Shown here piece after piece: positions 17,560 through 25,592 of a DNA stretch of 64,000 nt. A model generated the notes under the pieces. That model was not told the origin of the DNA. It did no database searches and saw only the letters and a program-made list of their open reading frames with translations. Both the position numbers and the translations under genes were made by a program. Location: NCBI RefSeq assembly GCF_041435495.1, contig NZ_CP108644.1, forward strand, positions 1,860,001 to 1,924,000. The letters run 5' to 3'. Within the stretch, counting starts at the first letter, position 1; each line of letters begins with the position of its first letter. Source of the stretch: Streptomyces sp. NBC_01116 (GTDB lineage Bacteria; Actinomycetota; Actinomycetes; Streptomycetales; Streptomycetaceae).

Positions 17560-17757
17560 GTGGGAAAGGGCTCCGGTACGGACAGAGAGTCGTAGGTACT
17601 GCTACGCCGAAAGCCCGTATCGCCTCTGCAGAAGCCGGACAGCCTGGAAAGCGCGCAATCCGTTTCCGGAGAGACGCCTCGACAACCGAGGGGACATGCA
17701 ACAGACGCGAGCGCGGCCTGCTAGGTCTGAGGCGCGCAGGCTCGCAGCGCAACTTGT

Positions 17758-17786
17758 AGCATACGGGGGCAGCCGGACAGGGTCAA
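17758..17786 (-). promoter_or_regulatory. Sigma-70 type promoter of rpsA
   Basis: On the minus strand, TTGACC (17786-17781), a 17-base spacer and TATGCT (17763-17758) form a near-consensus promoter. It predicts a leader of about 190 nucleotides before the rpsA ATG at 17559. The rest of the 409-base gap 17560-17968 must also hold the promoter of the divergent methyltransferase; I see no clear one. Confidence 0.8.
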
Positions 17787-17968
17787 TGCGCGAAGGCGCA
17801 CACCCGGGGCGCATCGCCCCGATTCCGGCACAACTCGTGTTGTCCGAGGCCGCATCGGCCCGAGAACACTACGGCACGGCGCCGCGGACGCGCGTCCGTA
17901 CCTCCGGGGTGCGCCCCCAGGTACGTACCGCGCGCGGCGGGTGAAGGCAAACTACAACGACGGGCACG

Positions 17969-18808
17969 ATGAGCCAAGAGATCCACGGGACCTACTCCGC
18001 AGAACCCGCGGAGCCGCCGGAGCCGGAGGCCACGCGCCGCGCGGCGGACGAGGCGGAGAGCAGCCGGGCCAGCCGCGGCTGGTGGGACCGGAACGCCGAC
18101 GAGTACCAGAGCGACCACGGCGGTTTCCTGGGGGACGACCGCTTCGTCTGGGGTCCGGAAGGACTCGACGAGGCGGACGCCGCCCTGCTGGGGCCCGCCG
18201 CCTCCCTCAAGGGCCTCGACGTCCTGGAGATCGGCGCCGGGGCCGCCCAGTGCTCGCGCTGGCTGGCCGGGCAGGGCGCCCGCCCGGTCGCGCTCGACCT
18301 CTCCCACCGCCAGCTCCAGCACGCGCTGCGGATCGGCGGGGACGTCCCGCTCGTCGAGGCCGACGCGGGCCGGCTCCCGTTCCGGGACGGGTCCTTCGAC
18401 CTGGCCTGCTCCGCGTACGGGGCGGTGCCGTTCGTCGCCGACCCGGTGCGGGTCTTCCGCGAGGTCCACCGGGTGCTGCGGCCCGGCGGGCGCTGGGTGT
18501 TCTCCGTGACGCACCCGATCCGCTGGGCCTTCCCGGACGAGCCCGGACCCGAGGGGCTGTCCGTCGCCGCCTCCTACTTCGACCGCGTCCCCTACGTGGA
18601 GCAGGGCGAGGACGGCGACGCCGTCTACGTGGAACACCACCGCACGCTGGGCGACCGGGTCCGGGACGTGGTGGCCGGCGGCTTCCGGCTGGTCGACCTG
18701 GTCGAACCGGAATGGCCCGCCTGGAACGACCAGGAGTGGGGCGGCTGGTCCCCGCTGCGCGGCAACCTGATCCCGGGCACGGCGATCTTCGTCTGCGAGC
18801 GGGGCTGA
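17969..18808 (+). CDS. Class I SAM-dependent methyltransferase
   Basis: A 279-residue Methyltransf_11 type enzyme. SAM-binding motif I is DVLEIGAGAAQCSRWLA (about residues 85-101), the acidic motif II is VALDLSHRQLQHAL, the conserved D of motif II' is VEADAGRLPF, and LRPGGRWVFSVTHP is the post-motif strand. Its hydrophilic 50-residue N-terminus is poorly conserved. It sits between rpsA and hrpB; the substrate is not predictable. From memory, Streptomyces genomes keep this gene next to rpsA, so it may have a housekeeping role. Confidence 0.88.
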   Translation: MSQEIHGTYSAEPAEPPEPEATRRAADEAESSRASRGWWDRNADEYQSDHGGFLGDDRFVWGPEGLDEADAALLGPAASLKGLDVLEIGAGAAQCSRWLAGQGARPVALDLSHRQLQHALRIGGDVPLVEADAGRLPFRDGSFDLACSAYGAVPFVADPVRVFREVHRVLRPGGRWVFSVTHPIRWAFPDEPGPEGLSVAASYFDRVPYVEQGEDGDAVYVEHHRTLGDRVRDVVAGGFRLVDLVEPEWPAWNDQEWGGWSPLRGNLIPGTAIFVCERG

Positions 18809-18866
18809 GCCGCCGACGGGCCGGGGTGCGGAAGGCCTGGGGACGCTCCCGTACGACACTGGGGGC

Positions 18867-21368
18867 GTGATCCGCACCGAAGCCCTGGACCGACTGCCCG
18901 TCCGCACCGCCGTGCCCGCCCTGCGGCGCGCGCTCGACGACCGGGGCGTCGCCGTCCTGTGCGCCCCGCCCGGCACCGGCAAGACGACGCTCGTCCCGCT
19001 GGTGCTGGCCGGGCTGACCGGTGGGGGCCCGGTGCGCCGGGTCGTGGTGGCCGAGCCGCGCCGGATCGCCGCGCGGGCGGCGGCGCGGCGGATGGCCTGG
19101 CTGCTGGGCGAACGGCCGGGCGAGCGGGTCGGCTTCACGGTGCGCGGCGAGCGCGTGGTGGGGCGGGACACGGTGGTGGAGGTCGTGACCACCGGGGTGC
19201 TGCTCCAGCGGCTCCAGCGGGACCAGGAGCTGGCCGGGGTGGACGTGGTGATCATCGACGAGTGCCACGAGCGGCACCTGGACGCGGACACGGTCGCCGC
19301 GTTCCTCCTGGACGTACGGGAGACGATCCGGCCCGATCTGCGGCTGGTGGCGGCGTCCGCGACGACGGACGCGGAGGGCTGGGCGCGGCTGCTCGGCGAC
19401 GCCCCGGTGATCGAGGCGGAGGGCGTCTCGCATCCGGTGGAGGTCCTCTGGGCGCCGCCCGCCCGTCCGGTGAAGCCGCCGCACGGGATGAGGGTGGACC
19501 CCGCGCTGCTGACGCATGTGGCGGCGACCGTGCGGCGGGCGCTCGGTGAGCGGGAGGGGGACGTGCTCTGCTTCCTGCCCGGCGTCGGGGAGATCGGGCG
19601 GGTGGCCGGGCAGCTCGCGGGGGTGGACGCGGAGGTGCTCCAGGTGCACGGGCGGGCTCCGGCCGCCGTGCAGGACGCGGTGCTCGCCGGGTCCTCCGGG
19701 GGGCGGCGGGTGGTCCTGGCGACCTCGGTGGCGGAGTCGTCGCTGACGGTGCCGGGCGTGCGGGTCGTCGTCGACTCGGGTCTCGCCCGGGAACCGCGTA
19801 CCGACCACGCCCGGGGGCTGAGCGCCCTGAGCACCGTACGGGCCTCCCAGGCGGCCGGGCGGCAGCGCGCCGGGCGGGCGGGGCGGGAGGCTCCGGGGGC
19901 GGTGTACCGGTGCTGGGACCAGGCCGAGGACGGGCGGCTCGCACGCTTCCCATCGCCCGAGATCAAGGTCGCCGATCTCGCCGCCTTCGCGCTCCAGGCG
20001 GCGTGCTGGGGCGATCCGGGCGCCTCCTCGCTCGCGCTGCTGGACCCGCCGCCCGCCGGGGCGATGGGTGCCGCCCGGGAGGTGCTGGAGGCGATCGGCG
20101 CGGTGGACGAGGCGGGCCGGGTCACCGGGCGCGGCGTGAGGATGTCCCGGCTCGGGCTGCATCCCCGGCTGGCTCGGGCCCTGCTGGACGGCGCCCGGGA
20201 GGCCGGGGCGCGGCGGGCCGCGGAGGTGGTGGCGCTGCTGAGCGAGGAGCCGCCGAGGGAGTACGGGGACGATCTCGCGGCGGCGCTGCGGACCGCCCGC
20301 CGGGGCCAGGACGGATACGCGGCGCGCTGGAAGCAGGAGGTGCGCCGGCTGTCGGGCCAGGTGGACGGCGCCGACTCCGGCGGGGCCCGTCCGGACGACG
20401 CCGTCGTCGGCCTCGTCGCCGCGCTGGCGTTCCCGGAGCGGGTGGCGCGGGCCCGGGGCGACGGGGCCTTCCTGATGGCGTCGGGCACGGGCGCGGAGCT
20501 GCGGGACGCCTCACGGCTGCGCAGCGCGCCCTGGCTGGCCGTGGCGGTCGCGGACCGGCCCTCCCACGCGGCGTCGGCGCGGGTGCGGCTGGCGGCGGTG
20601 GTCGACGAGCCGACCGCGCTGCTGGCCGCCGGGCATCTGCGGGTGCGGGGCGAGGAGGTCCGCTGGGTGGACGGCGACGTGGTGGCCCGGTCGGTGGACC
20701 GGCTGGGTGCGGTGGAGCTGGCGGTGCGGCCGCTGCGGCAGCCCGATCCGGAGCTGGTGCGCGGGGCCCTGGTGGAGGGGCTGCGGCGGGAGGGGCTCGG
20801 GCTGCTGCGGTGGACCCGGGACAGTGGGCAGTTCCGGCTGCGGCTGGCGTTCCTGCACCGCGTGCTGGGCGCGCCGTGGCCGGACGTGTCGGACGAGGCG
20901 CTGCTCGCGGGGACCGGGGCGTGGCTGGAGCCGGAGCTGTCACGGGCGCGGCGGCGCGCGGACCTGGGCCGGATCGACGCGGGCCAGGCGCTGCGGCGGC
21001 TGCTGCCGTGGGCGACCGGGGAGGCGGCCCGGCTGGACGAGCTGGCGCCGGAGCGGATCGAGGTGCCGAGCGGCTCCCGGATCAGGGTCGAGTACGGCGG
21101 CGAGCAGCCCGTCCTGGCGGTGAAGCTCCAGGAGTTGTTCGGGATGGCCGAGACGCCCCGGGTGGCCGGGGTGCCGGTCCTGGTGCACCTGCTCTCCCCC
21201 GCCGGGCGGCCCGCGGCCGTCACGGCGGACCTGGCGTCGTTCTGGCGGGAGGGGTACCGGGCGGTGCGGGCGGAGCTGCGCGGCCGCTACCCGAAGCATC
21301 CGTGGCCGGAGGACCCCGCGACCGTACCGGCGACGCGGTTCACCTCGGCGCGTCTCAAGCGGTCGTAG
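18867..21368 (+). CDS. hrpB: ATP-dependent DExH helicase HrpB
   Basis: An 833-residue DExH-box RNA helicase of the HrpB family. Walker A is CAPPGTGKTTLVPLVL (about residues 31-46), DECHERH lies at 131-137, ASATTDAE is motif III, and the helicase C half contains ATSVAESSLTVPGVRVVVDS and QRAGRAGREAPGAVYR. An HA2-like region follows, then the HrpB-specific C-terminal domain (DLASFWREGYRAVRAELRGR, RYPKHPWPEDP). The length is normal for the family. The start is GTG at 18867. It ends 14 bases inside the convergent DUF3068 gene (21355-21368 shared). Confidence 0.95.
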   Translation: MIRTEALDRLPVRTAVPALRRALDDRGVAVLCAPPGTGKTTLVPLVLAGLTGGGPVRRVVVAEPRRIAARAAARRMAWLLGERPGERVGFTVRGERVVGRDTVVEVVTTGVLLQRLQRDQELAGVDVVIIDECHERHLDADTVAAFLLDVRETIRPDLRLVAASATTDAEGWARLLGDAPVIEAEGVSHPVEVLWAPPARPVKPPHGMRVDPALLTHVAATVRRALGEREGDVLCFLPGVGEIGRVAGQLAGVDAEVLQVHGRAPAAVQDAVLAGSSGGRRVVLATSVAESSLTVPGVRVVVDSGLAREPRTDHARGLSALSTVRASQAAGRQRAGRAGREAPGAVYRCWDQAEDGRLARFPSPEIKVADLAAFALQAACWGDPGASSLALLDPPPAGAMGAAREVLEAIGAVDEAGRVTGRGVRMSRLGLHPRLARALLDGAREAGARRAAEVVALLSEEPPREYGDDLAAALRTARRGQDGYAARWKQEVRRLSGQVDGADSGGARPDDAVVGLVAALAFPERVARARGDGAFLMASGTGAELRDASRLRSAPWLAVAVADRPSHAASARVRLAAVVDEPTALLAAGHLRVRGEEVRWVDGDVVARSVDRLGAVELAVRPLRQPDPELVRGALVEGLRREGLGLLRWTRDSGQFRLRLAFLHRVLGAPWPDVSDEALLAGTGAWLEPELSRARRRADLGRIDAGQALRRLLPWATGEAARLDELAPERIEVPSGSRIRVEYGGEQPVLAVKLQELFGMAETPRVAGVPVLVHLLSPAGRPAAVTADLASFWREGYRAVRAELRGRYPKHPWPEDPATVPATRFTSARLKRS

Positions 21369-22320
21369 GGCTCTCCGCGGCCCGGGACCGCGCCTCCAGC
21401 CAGAGGGCGAGCGCGAGCAGTCCGAGGCCGAGGCCGAGGAAGCCCCAGGGCAGGTACGCGGTGAGGAGGAGGACCAGGACGCGCTGGGACTTCACCAGGT
21501 CGACCGTGTCCGCGATGTAGTCCTCGCGCATCTTCACATGGCCGGAGAACGCGGTGACGGTGTCCTCGGACATGCCCATCTTCTCGGCGTCGCGCAGCTC
21601 TTCCGTGTGGATCTCCTCGCCGTTGACGGGGGCTCCGGTGACGGGGTCGACCCAGAACATGCGCTTGGTGGTGTACCAGCGGGTCATGCCGGTCTGGGCG
21701 ATCTGTTCGGCGGTGATGCCCTCGATGGGCATCTTCTTGGGCATCGGGACCTCGGTCCACGGGATGGTCTGCTCGAAGTAGTAGACCTCCAGGCCGCGGA
21801 AGGTCCGGGTGCCCCGGTAGTGGATGGGGGCGGTGGTGCGGCTCTGGGCGTCGAAGTACTCGTAGTCCCGCTTCTCGGTGAGGAAGGGCCACTTGTACTC
21901 GATGCCCTCGCGCCGGACCGGGTCGCCGTCGACCATCTCGCCGGTGGCGTTGACGGGGGCCTGGGAGTGGGCGTCGAAGATGTAGCGCTCGGGGATCTCG
22001 GAGACCATCCTGCCGTCGGGGCCCTGGATGTAGGAGAGCGCGTCCCAGACGACGACGTCGCGTCCGGCGCTGCGCTCGATCTTCTCGGACTCCTCGACGT
22101 TGCCCTTGAGCGTCTGGACGATGGTGACCTTCTCGACCTTCCTGGCCTTGAGGGTGGTGTAGTCGAGGAGGGTCGCGGGCGACGCCTCCAGGACGACTTC
22201 CTGGTACTGGTTCGGCGGGACCTTGGCCAGGCGCGGGAAGGCGTACCAGCGCAGCAGCGGTGACAGGGCGGTGAAGAACACGGCGAAGGCCAGGAGTACG
22301 AGACCGGCTCGGCGGCGCAT
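21355..22320 (-). CDS. DUF3068 (PorA-like) membrane protein
   Basis: A 321-residue actinobacterial membrane protein with an N-terminal helix (residues 5-25), a large exported domain of about 260 residues (VPPNQYQEVVLEASPATL, TRTFRGLEVYYFEQTIPW, TRWYTTKRMFWVDPVTGAPV) and a C-terminal helix near residues 285-307 followed by a short charged tail. The family is widespread in Actinobacteria, function unknown. It lies 26 bases downstream of the small SPW_0924 gene on the same strand and shares 14 bases with the hrpB 3' end. Confidence 0.92.
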   Translation of the reverse strand: MRRRAGLVLLAFAVFFTALSPLLRWYAFPRLAKVPPNQYQEVVLEASPATLLDYTTLKARKVEKVTIVQTLKGNVEESEKIERSAGRDVVVWDALSYIQGPDGRMVSEIPERYIFDAHSQAPVNATGEMVDGDPVRREGIEYKWPFLTEKRDYEYFDAQSRTTAPIHYRGTRTFRGLEVYYFEQTIPWTEVPMPKKMPIEGITAEQIAQTGMTRWYTTKRMFWVDPVTGAPVNGEEIHTEELRDAEKMGMSEDTVTAFSGHVKMREDYIADTVDLVKSQRVLVLLLTAYLPWGFLGLGLGLLALALWLEARSRAAESPTTA

Positions 22321-22346
22321 GGTGGTGACCTCTCCCTCTGCGGCGG

Positions 22347-22484
22347 CTATCTCTTGGGTCCCGGGACGGTGGTCAGCAGGGGTTTCGGCGAGGTCTCCCC
22401 GGCCGGGGAGCCGACGGCGGAGACGGTGAACACGAGCGCGAGGGCGGCGGCCAGTCCGATGGCGGCGGCGACGAGGGCACGCAT
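22347..22484 (-). CDS. SPW_0924 family small membrane protein
   Basis: A 45-residue protein starting at ATG 22484, MRALVAAAIGLAAALALVF, then VSAVGSPAGETSPKPLLTTV and a basic end PGPKR. One transmembrane helix or uncleaved signal is predicted, with a short Pro/Ser/Thr-rich exported tail. I recognise it as the small Streptomyces family usually found next to a DUF3068 gene, as here, where it precedes that gene by 26 bases and is probably co-transcribed. Function unknown. Confidence 0.8.
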   Translation of the reverse strand: MRALVAAAIGLAAALALVFTVSAVGSPAGETSPKPLLTTVPGPKR

Positions 22485-22582
22485 GATCGGCCTCCCGGGG
22501 CGGTGGTCCGATGACGGCGACCTGATGGGTCGTCAGGGCTGGGGCACCGTAGCAACCGGGGCGCGAGATGAGAACACAGCGG

Positions 22583-22614
22583 ACAGCCCCTCGGCCGGAT
22601 GACCGAGGGGCTGT
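22583..22614. terminator. Terminator hairpin downstream of the lytic transglycosylase gene
   Basis: Perfect 12-bp stem ACAGCCCCTCGG (22583-22594) / CCGAGGGGCTGT (22603-22614), 8-base loop. It follows the stop of the minus-strand gene at 22649 by 35 bases. Confidence 0.8.
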
Positions 22615-22648
22615 GCGGTGTCGTTGCGGTGCGGCGGGTGCCGCGGGG

Positions 22649-24415
22649 TCAGGCTTCGGGGGTCGCCGTCTCCTCCGGGGCGGTCTCCTCCGGGGCCGCC
22701 TCCTCGGGGGCCGCCTCCTCCGGGGCCTGGACGGTGAGTTCGATGACGACCGAGGCGCCGCCCTCGGTGGTGAGGCGCAGTTTGAAGGTGCCCTCGGTGT
22801 CGTCCGCGAAGATCTCCGGGAGCCGGAGCACGCCCTCGGCGTCCGTCGTCAGGGTCGTCAGGGTGCGCACCGGCTTCCCGGCCGCGTCCTTGAAGTACGG
22901 GCCCTTGTCGTTGTCGAACAGCCCCAGGGGGTCCTTGACCATGGTGGCGGTGACGGCCACTCCGGCCGCCGAGGCGTCCTTGTACGTGGCCTTGACGGTG
23001 ACGGCGTTTGCGAACTTCTCGCCGGGTGCGGCGACGAGCGCCTTCTCGTCGGTCCGGGCGATCGCGTCGGCCTGGCGGGCGGTGACGGTCGCCGCGTAGG
23101 TCAGGGTGCGCGGCCGGCCGGTGCCCGCGACGGCGGTCACCGTGAACTCCCCCGCCTTCTCGCCGGCCTTGAGCTCCGGCGCGGTGGCGGTGCCGTCGGA
23201 CCCGGTCCGCACGGTGACGGTCTTCTTGCCGCCGGCGAAGAGCGTGCCGGTGTTCCCGGTGACGGTGAAGGTGACGGGCACCTTGCCGAGCGGGGCGCCC
23301 AGCGCGTTGCGGGCGAGGACGGAGACCCGCTCGTCGAACGCCTGGCCCGCGGTGGCGCGCAGCGGACCGGTGCCCGCGTTCTCCAGGGAGCCGAAGGTCT
23401 CGGCCGGCGTCGGCTTGGAGGTGGGCGGCTTCGGCGGCTTCGGCGTCGGGCTGGTGGAGCCGTCGCCGGGCTTCGAGGGGCCCGGGCTCGGCTTCCCGCC
23501 CGGCTTGTCCGGGGAAGGCTTCGGGCTCGGGGTGGTGCTCGGGCCGGGGTCGGTGCTCGGGCCCGGGTTCGGGGAGGGGGTGCTCGGAGTGGTCGGCAGC
23601 GTTCCGGTGCCGTCGGGGATCTCGTGCGTACCGCGCTGGTAGTACGAGAACCAGGAGCGGACCGTACGCAGGTACTCGTTCGACCGGTTGTAGCTCAGCA
23701 CGGCCTTGTCGAGGTCGGCGGCGATGGCCAGATCGCGGTCGTTGGCGCAGAGGTAGCGGCCGGCGGCGAGCGCCGCGTCGTAGATGTTGTTGGGGTCCTT
23801 GCGGCCGTCGCCGTTGGCGTCCTGGCCCCAGGAGGCCCAGGTCGACGGGATGAACTGCATGGGGCCGACCGCGCGGTCGTGGACCGCGTCGCCGTCGTAC
23901 GCCCCGCCGTCGGTGTCCTTGATCAGGGCGAAGCCCTGGCCGTTGAGGGCCGGGCCTAGGATCCGGGGGCTCGCGGTGCCGTTGGCGTCGACGCGTCCGC
24001 CGCGGGCCTGGCCGGACTCGACCTTGCCGATCGCCGCGAGGAGTTGCCAGGGGAGCCGGCAGGCGGGGTCGGTGGTCGCGACGGTCTGCTCGGCCTGCTT
24101 GTACGCGGCCAGGATCGACGCCGGAATGCCGGCTTCCGCGCTGCCGGTCGTCGGCAGGTTGCTGGAGGCTCCGGGCCGGTCGGGCGTGACCAGGGGCGGA
24201 AGGTCCGTGTAGTAGGGCGAGTTGCCGGTCGCGGCGCCGTCGTCCTCGGCGCTCGCGGTGTCCTCACCGGCCGCCTTCGGGTCACCGCCGCCGGCGGGGC
24301 CGTCGGCCAGGGTCGCTGCGGGCGCCTGCGAGGCCGCGAGTGCCGCCACGGCGGCCGCCGCCACCGCGGTGGTCGTGGCCCCCTTGCGCAGACGTCGGCG
24401 AATGTGCGCTGCCAT
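22649..24415 (-). CDS. Secreted lytic murein transglycosylase with Ig-like C-terminal repeats
   Basis: A 588-residue exported cell-wall enzyme. The signal peptide is N-terminal (RRRLRKG then an Ala-rich helix, residues about 5-35). The SLT-type lysozyme domain (about 85-250) shows LLAAIGKVESG with the catalytic Glu, AVGPMQFIPSTWASWG, and VLSYNRSNEYLRTV. A linker of about 60 residues rich in Pro/Ser/Gly/Lys follows, then two Ig-like domains (ARNALGAPLGKVPVTFTVTG; FANAVTVKATYKDASAAGVA) and a tail of PEEAAPEE repeats. ATG at 24415 is chosen for its GGGAGGGA site; the longer frame has an unsuitable N-terminus. It probably acts in peptidoglycan remodelling or spore-wall processes (inference). Confidence 0.9.
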   Translation of the reverse strand: MAAHIRRRLRKGATTTAVAAAAVAALAASQAPAATLADGPAGGGDPKAAGEDTASAEDDGAATGNSPYYTDLPPLVTPDRPGASSNLPTTGSAEAGIPASILAAYKQAEQTVATTDPACRLPWQLLAAIGKVESGQARGGRVDANGTASPRILGPALNGQGFALIKDTDGGAYDGDAVHDRAVGPMQFIPSTWASWGQDANGDGRKDPNNIYDAALAAGRYLCANDRDLAIAADLDKAVLSYNRSNEYLRTVRSWFSYYQRGTHEIPDGTGTLPTTPSTPSPNPGPSTDPGPSTTPSPKPSPDKPGGKPSPGPSKPGDGSTSPTPKPPKPPTSKPTPAETFGSLENAGTGPLRATAGQAFDERVSVLARNALGAPLGKVPVTFTVTGNTGTLFAGGKKTVTVRTGSDGTATAPELKAGEKAGEFTVTAVAGTGRPRTLTYAATVTARQADAIARTDEKALVAAPGEKFANAVTVKATYKDASAAGVAVTATMVKDPLGLFDNDKGPYFKDAAGKPVRTLTTLTTDAEGVLRLPEIFADDTEGTFKLRLTTEGGASVVIELTVQAPEEAAPEEAAPEETAPEETATPEA

Positions 24416-24603
24416 ACGTTCCGGTCCCTCCCCCTCGAAGGCTGCTCGCGCTCCCCAGCGCAAGGACTCCAGCGACCCTACGGCACCTTGTGTCGCCGGA
24501 GCACCGAGCCCTGACCGCTTCTTACTGTATTTTCACGTTCGCGGGCGCATGTTGTCCTGGCGGCCATGGAAGGGTGCCCTAACGGTCGCGCATACTTGCC
24601 GCC

Positions 24604-25479
24604 ATGCCGTTCACGCTCAGTCATGCCGCCGCCGTGCTCCCGGCGATCCGCCGGAACGGGACGGCCCGCTGGCCGCTGTTCCCCTCCGCCCTCGTCGCCG
24701 GTTCGTTCGCGCCCGACATCACGTACTTCGCGGACACGGTGATCCCCGGGGCGATGGAGTTCGGATCGTTCACGCACACCTTCCTCGGGGTGGTCACGGT
24801 GAACGTGGGCATCGCCGCGGTGCTGGTGACGGTGTGGGTCCTGCTGCGGGAGCCGCTGGCGGCGCTGCTGCCGGTACGGGTACGGGGCCGCGTCCACGCC
24901 TACGTCCGGGGGCAGCGGTGGACGCGCGCCTCCTTCGGTCCTTCCGCCTGGCTGTGGTTCGCCGTGTCCGCCGCGCTGGGCGCGGCCACGCATGTGGTGT
25001 GGGACGCGTTCACCCACCACAGCCGGTGGGGGACGGAGCTGCTGCCGGTGCTCAGCAGCAGCGTCGGCGGATTCCCGGTGTTCCAGCTCGTCCAGTACGG
25101 CAGTTCGGCCCTGGCCCTCCTGGTCATCGGCTGGTTCGCCGCCACCGGGCTCCGGCTGACGCCGAAGGCCCCCGCGCCCGGGGAGGTGCCGGTGCTCGGC
25201 CGCCGGGAGAGGTGGGGCGCGCTCGGCCTGCTGGGCCTGTGCGTGCTGCTCGGCGTCGTCCACCGGTGCGTCCGCTGGTACGCCCGCTTCGGCCGGGTGG
25301 AGAGCCCGCTCGACATCATCCCCACGGCCTGCTTCGGCGCGGGCGCCGGACTGGCGGCCGGCCTGCTGCTGTACGGGGTGTGGATGCGCCTGCCGCGCGG
25401 GCGGCGCGGGACGCGGGGCCCGGAGCGGACGCCGGAACCGGAGGAGTCCCGCAGGGAAGCCCCGGCCGGCCGGGGGTAG
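24604..25479 (+). CDS. DUF4184 family membrane protein
   Basis: A 291-residue integral membrane protein. The signature N-terminus is MPFTLSHAAAVLP with the conserved SHA and, further on, SFAPDITYF, GSFTHTFLG and ATHVVWDAFTHHSRWG, whose His and Asp residues suggest a membrane metal site like that of YdjM-type hydrolase relatives (inference). Helices are seen around residues 57-83, 117-137, 150-175 and 205-225, with a charged Arg/Pro-rich tail. It is divergent from the transglycosylase gene. Function unknown. Confidence 0.88.
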   Translation: MPFTLSHAAAVLPAIRRNGTARWPLFPSALVAGSFAPDITYFADTVIPGAMEFGSFTHTFLGVVTVNVGIAAVLVTVWVLLREPLAALLPVRVRGRVHAYVRGQRWTRASFGPSAWLWFAVSAALGAATHVVWDAFTHHSRWGTELLPVLSSSVGGFPVFQLVQYGSSALALLVIGWFAATGLRLTPKAPAPGEVPVLGRRERWGALGLLGLCVLLGVVHRCVRWYARFGRVESPLDIIPTACFGAGAGLAAGLLLYGVWMRLPRGRRGTRGPERTPEPEESRREAPAGRG

Positions 25480-25539
25480 GCCTCCCGTTCGGGTCAGGTC
25501 GGATCAGGGAGCGAGCAGGCAGCGAGCAGCGAGCGAGCA

Positions 25540-25583
25540 GGAGGCCGGGCCCGGAACCGTGACACGGTCCGGGCCCGGCCTCC
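25540..25583. terminator. Strong bidirectional terminator between DUF4184 gene and polA
   Basis: Perfect 16-bp stem GGAGGCCGGGCCCGGA (25540-25555) / TCCGGGCCCGGCCTCC (25568-25583), with ACCGTG/CACGGT extending the pairing inward. It is preceded at 25511-25540 by a run of short GCGAGCA-type repeats. It lies between convergent genes. Confidence 0.88.
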
Positions 25584-25592
25584 GTCGGCGGC

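Noticed and set aside
16252..17595. A 447-residue frame on the plus strand, opposite rpsA
   Set aside because: It is the shadow of rpsA: its composition is a mirror of the strongly biased S1 codons (Asp/Leu/Val repeats), and rpsA itself is unmistakable.
17783..21223. A 1146-residue minus-strand frame across the methyltransferase and hrpB genes
   Set aside because: Ser/Arg/Pro/Thr-rich noise typical of antisense frames in GC-rich DNA, while both plus-strand genes show full family motifs.
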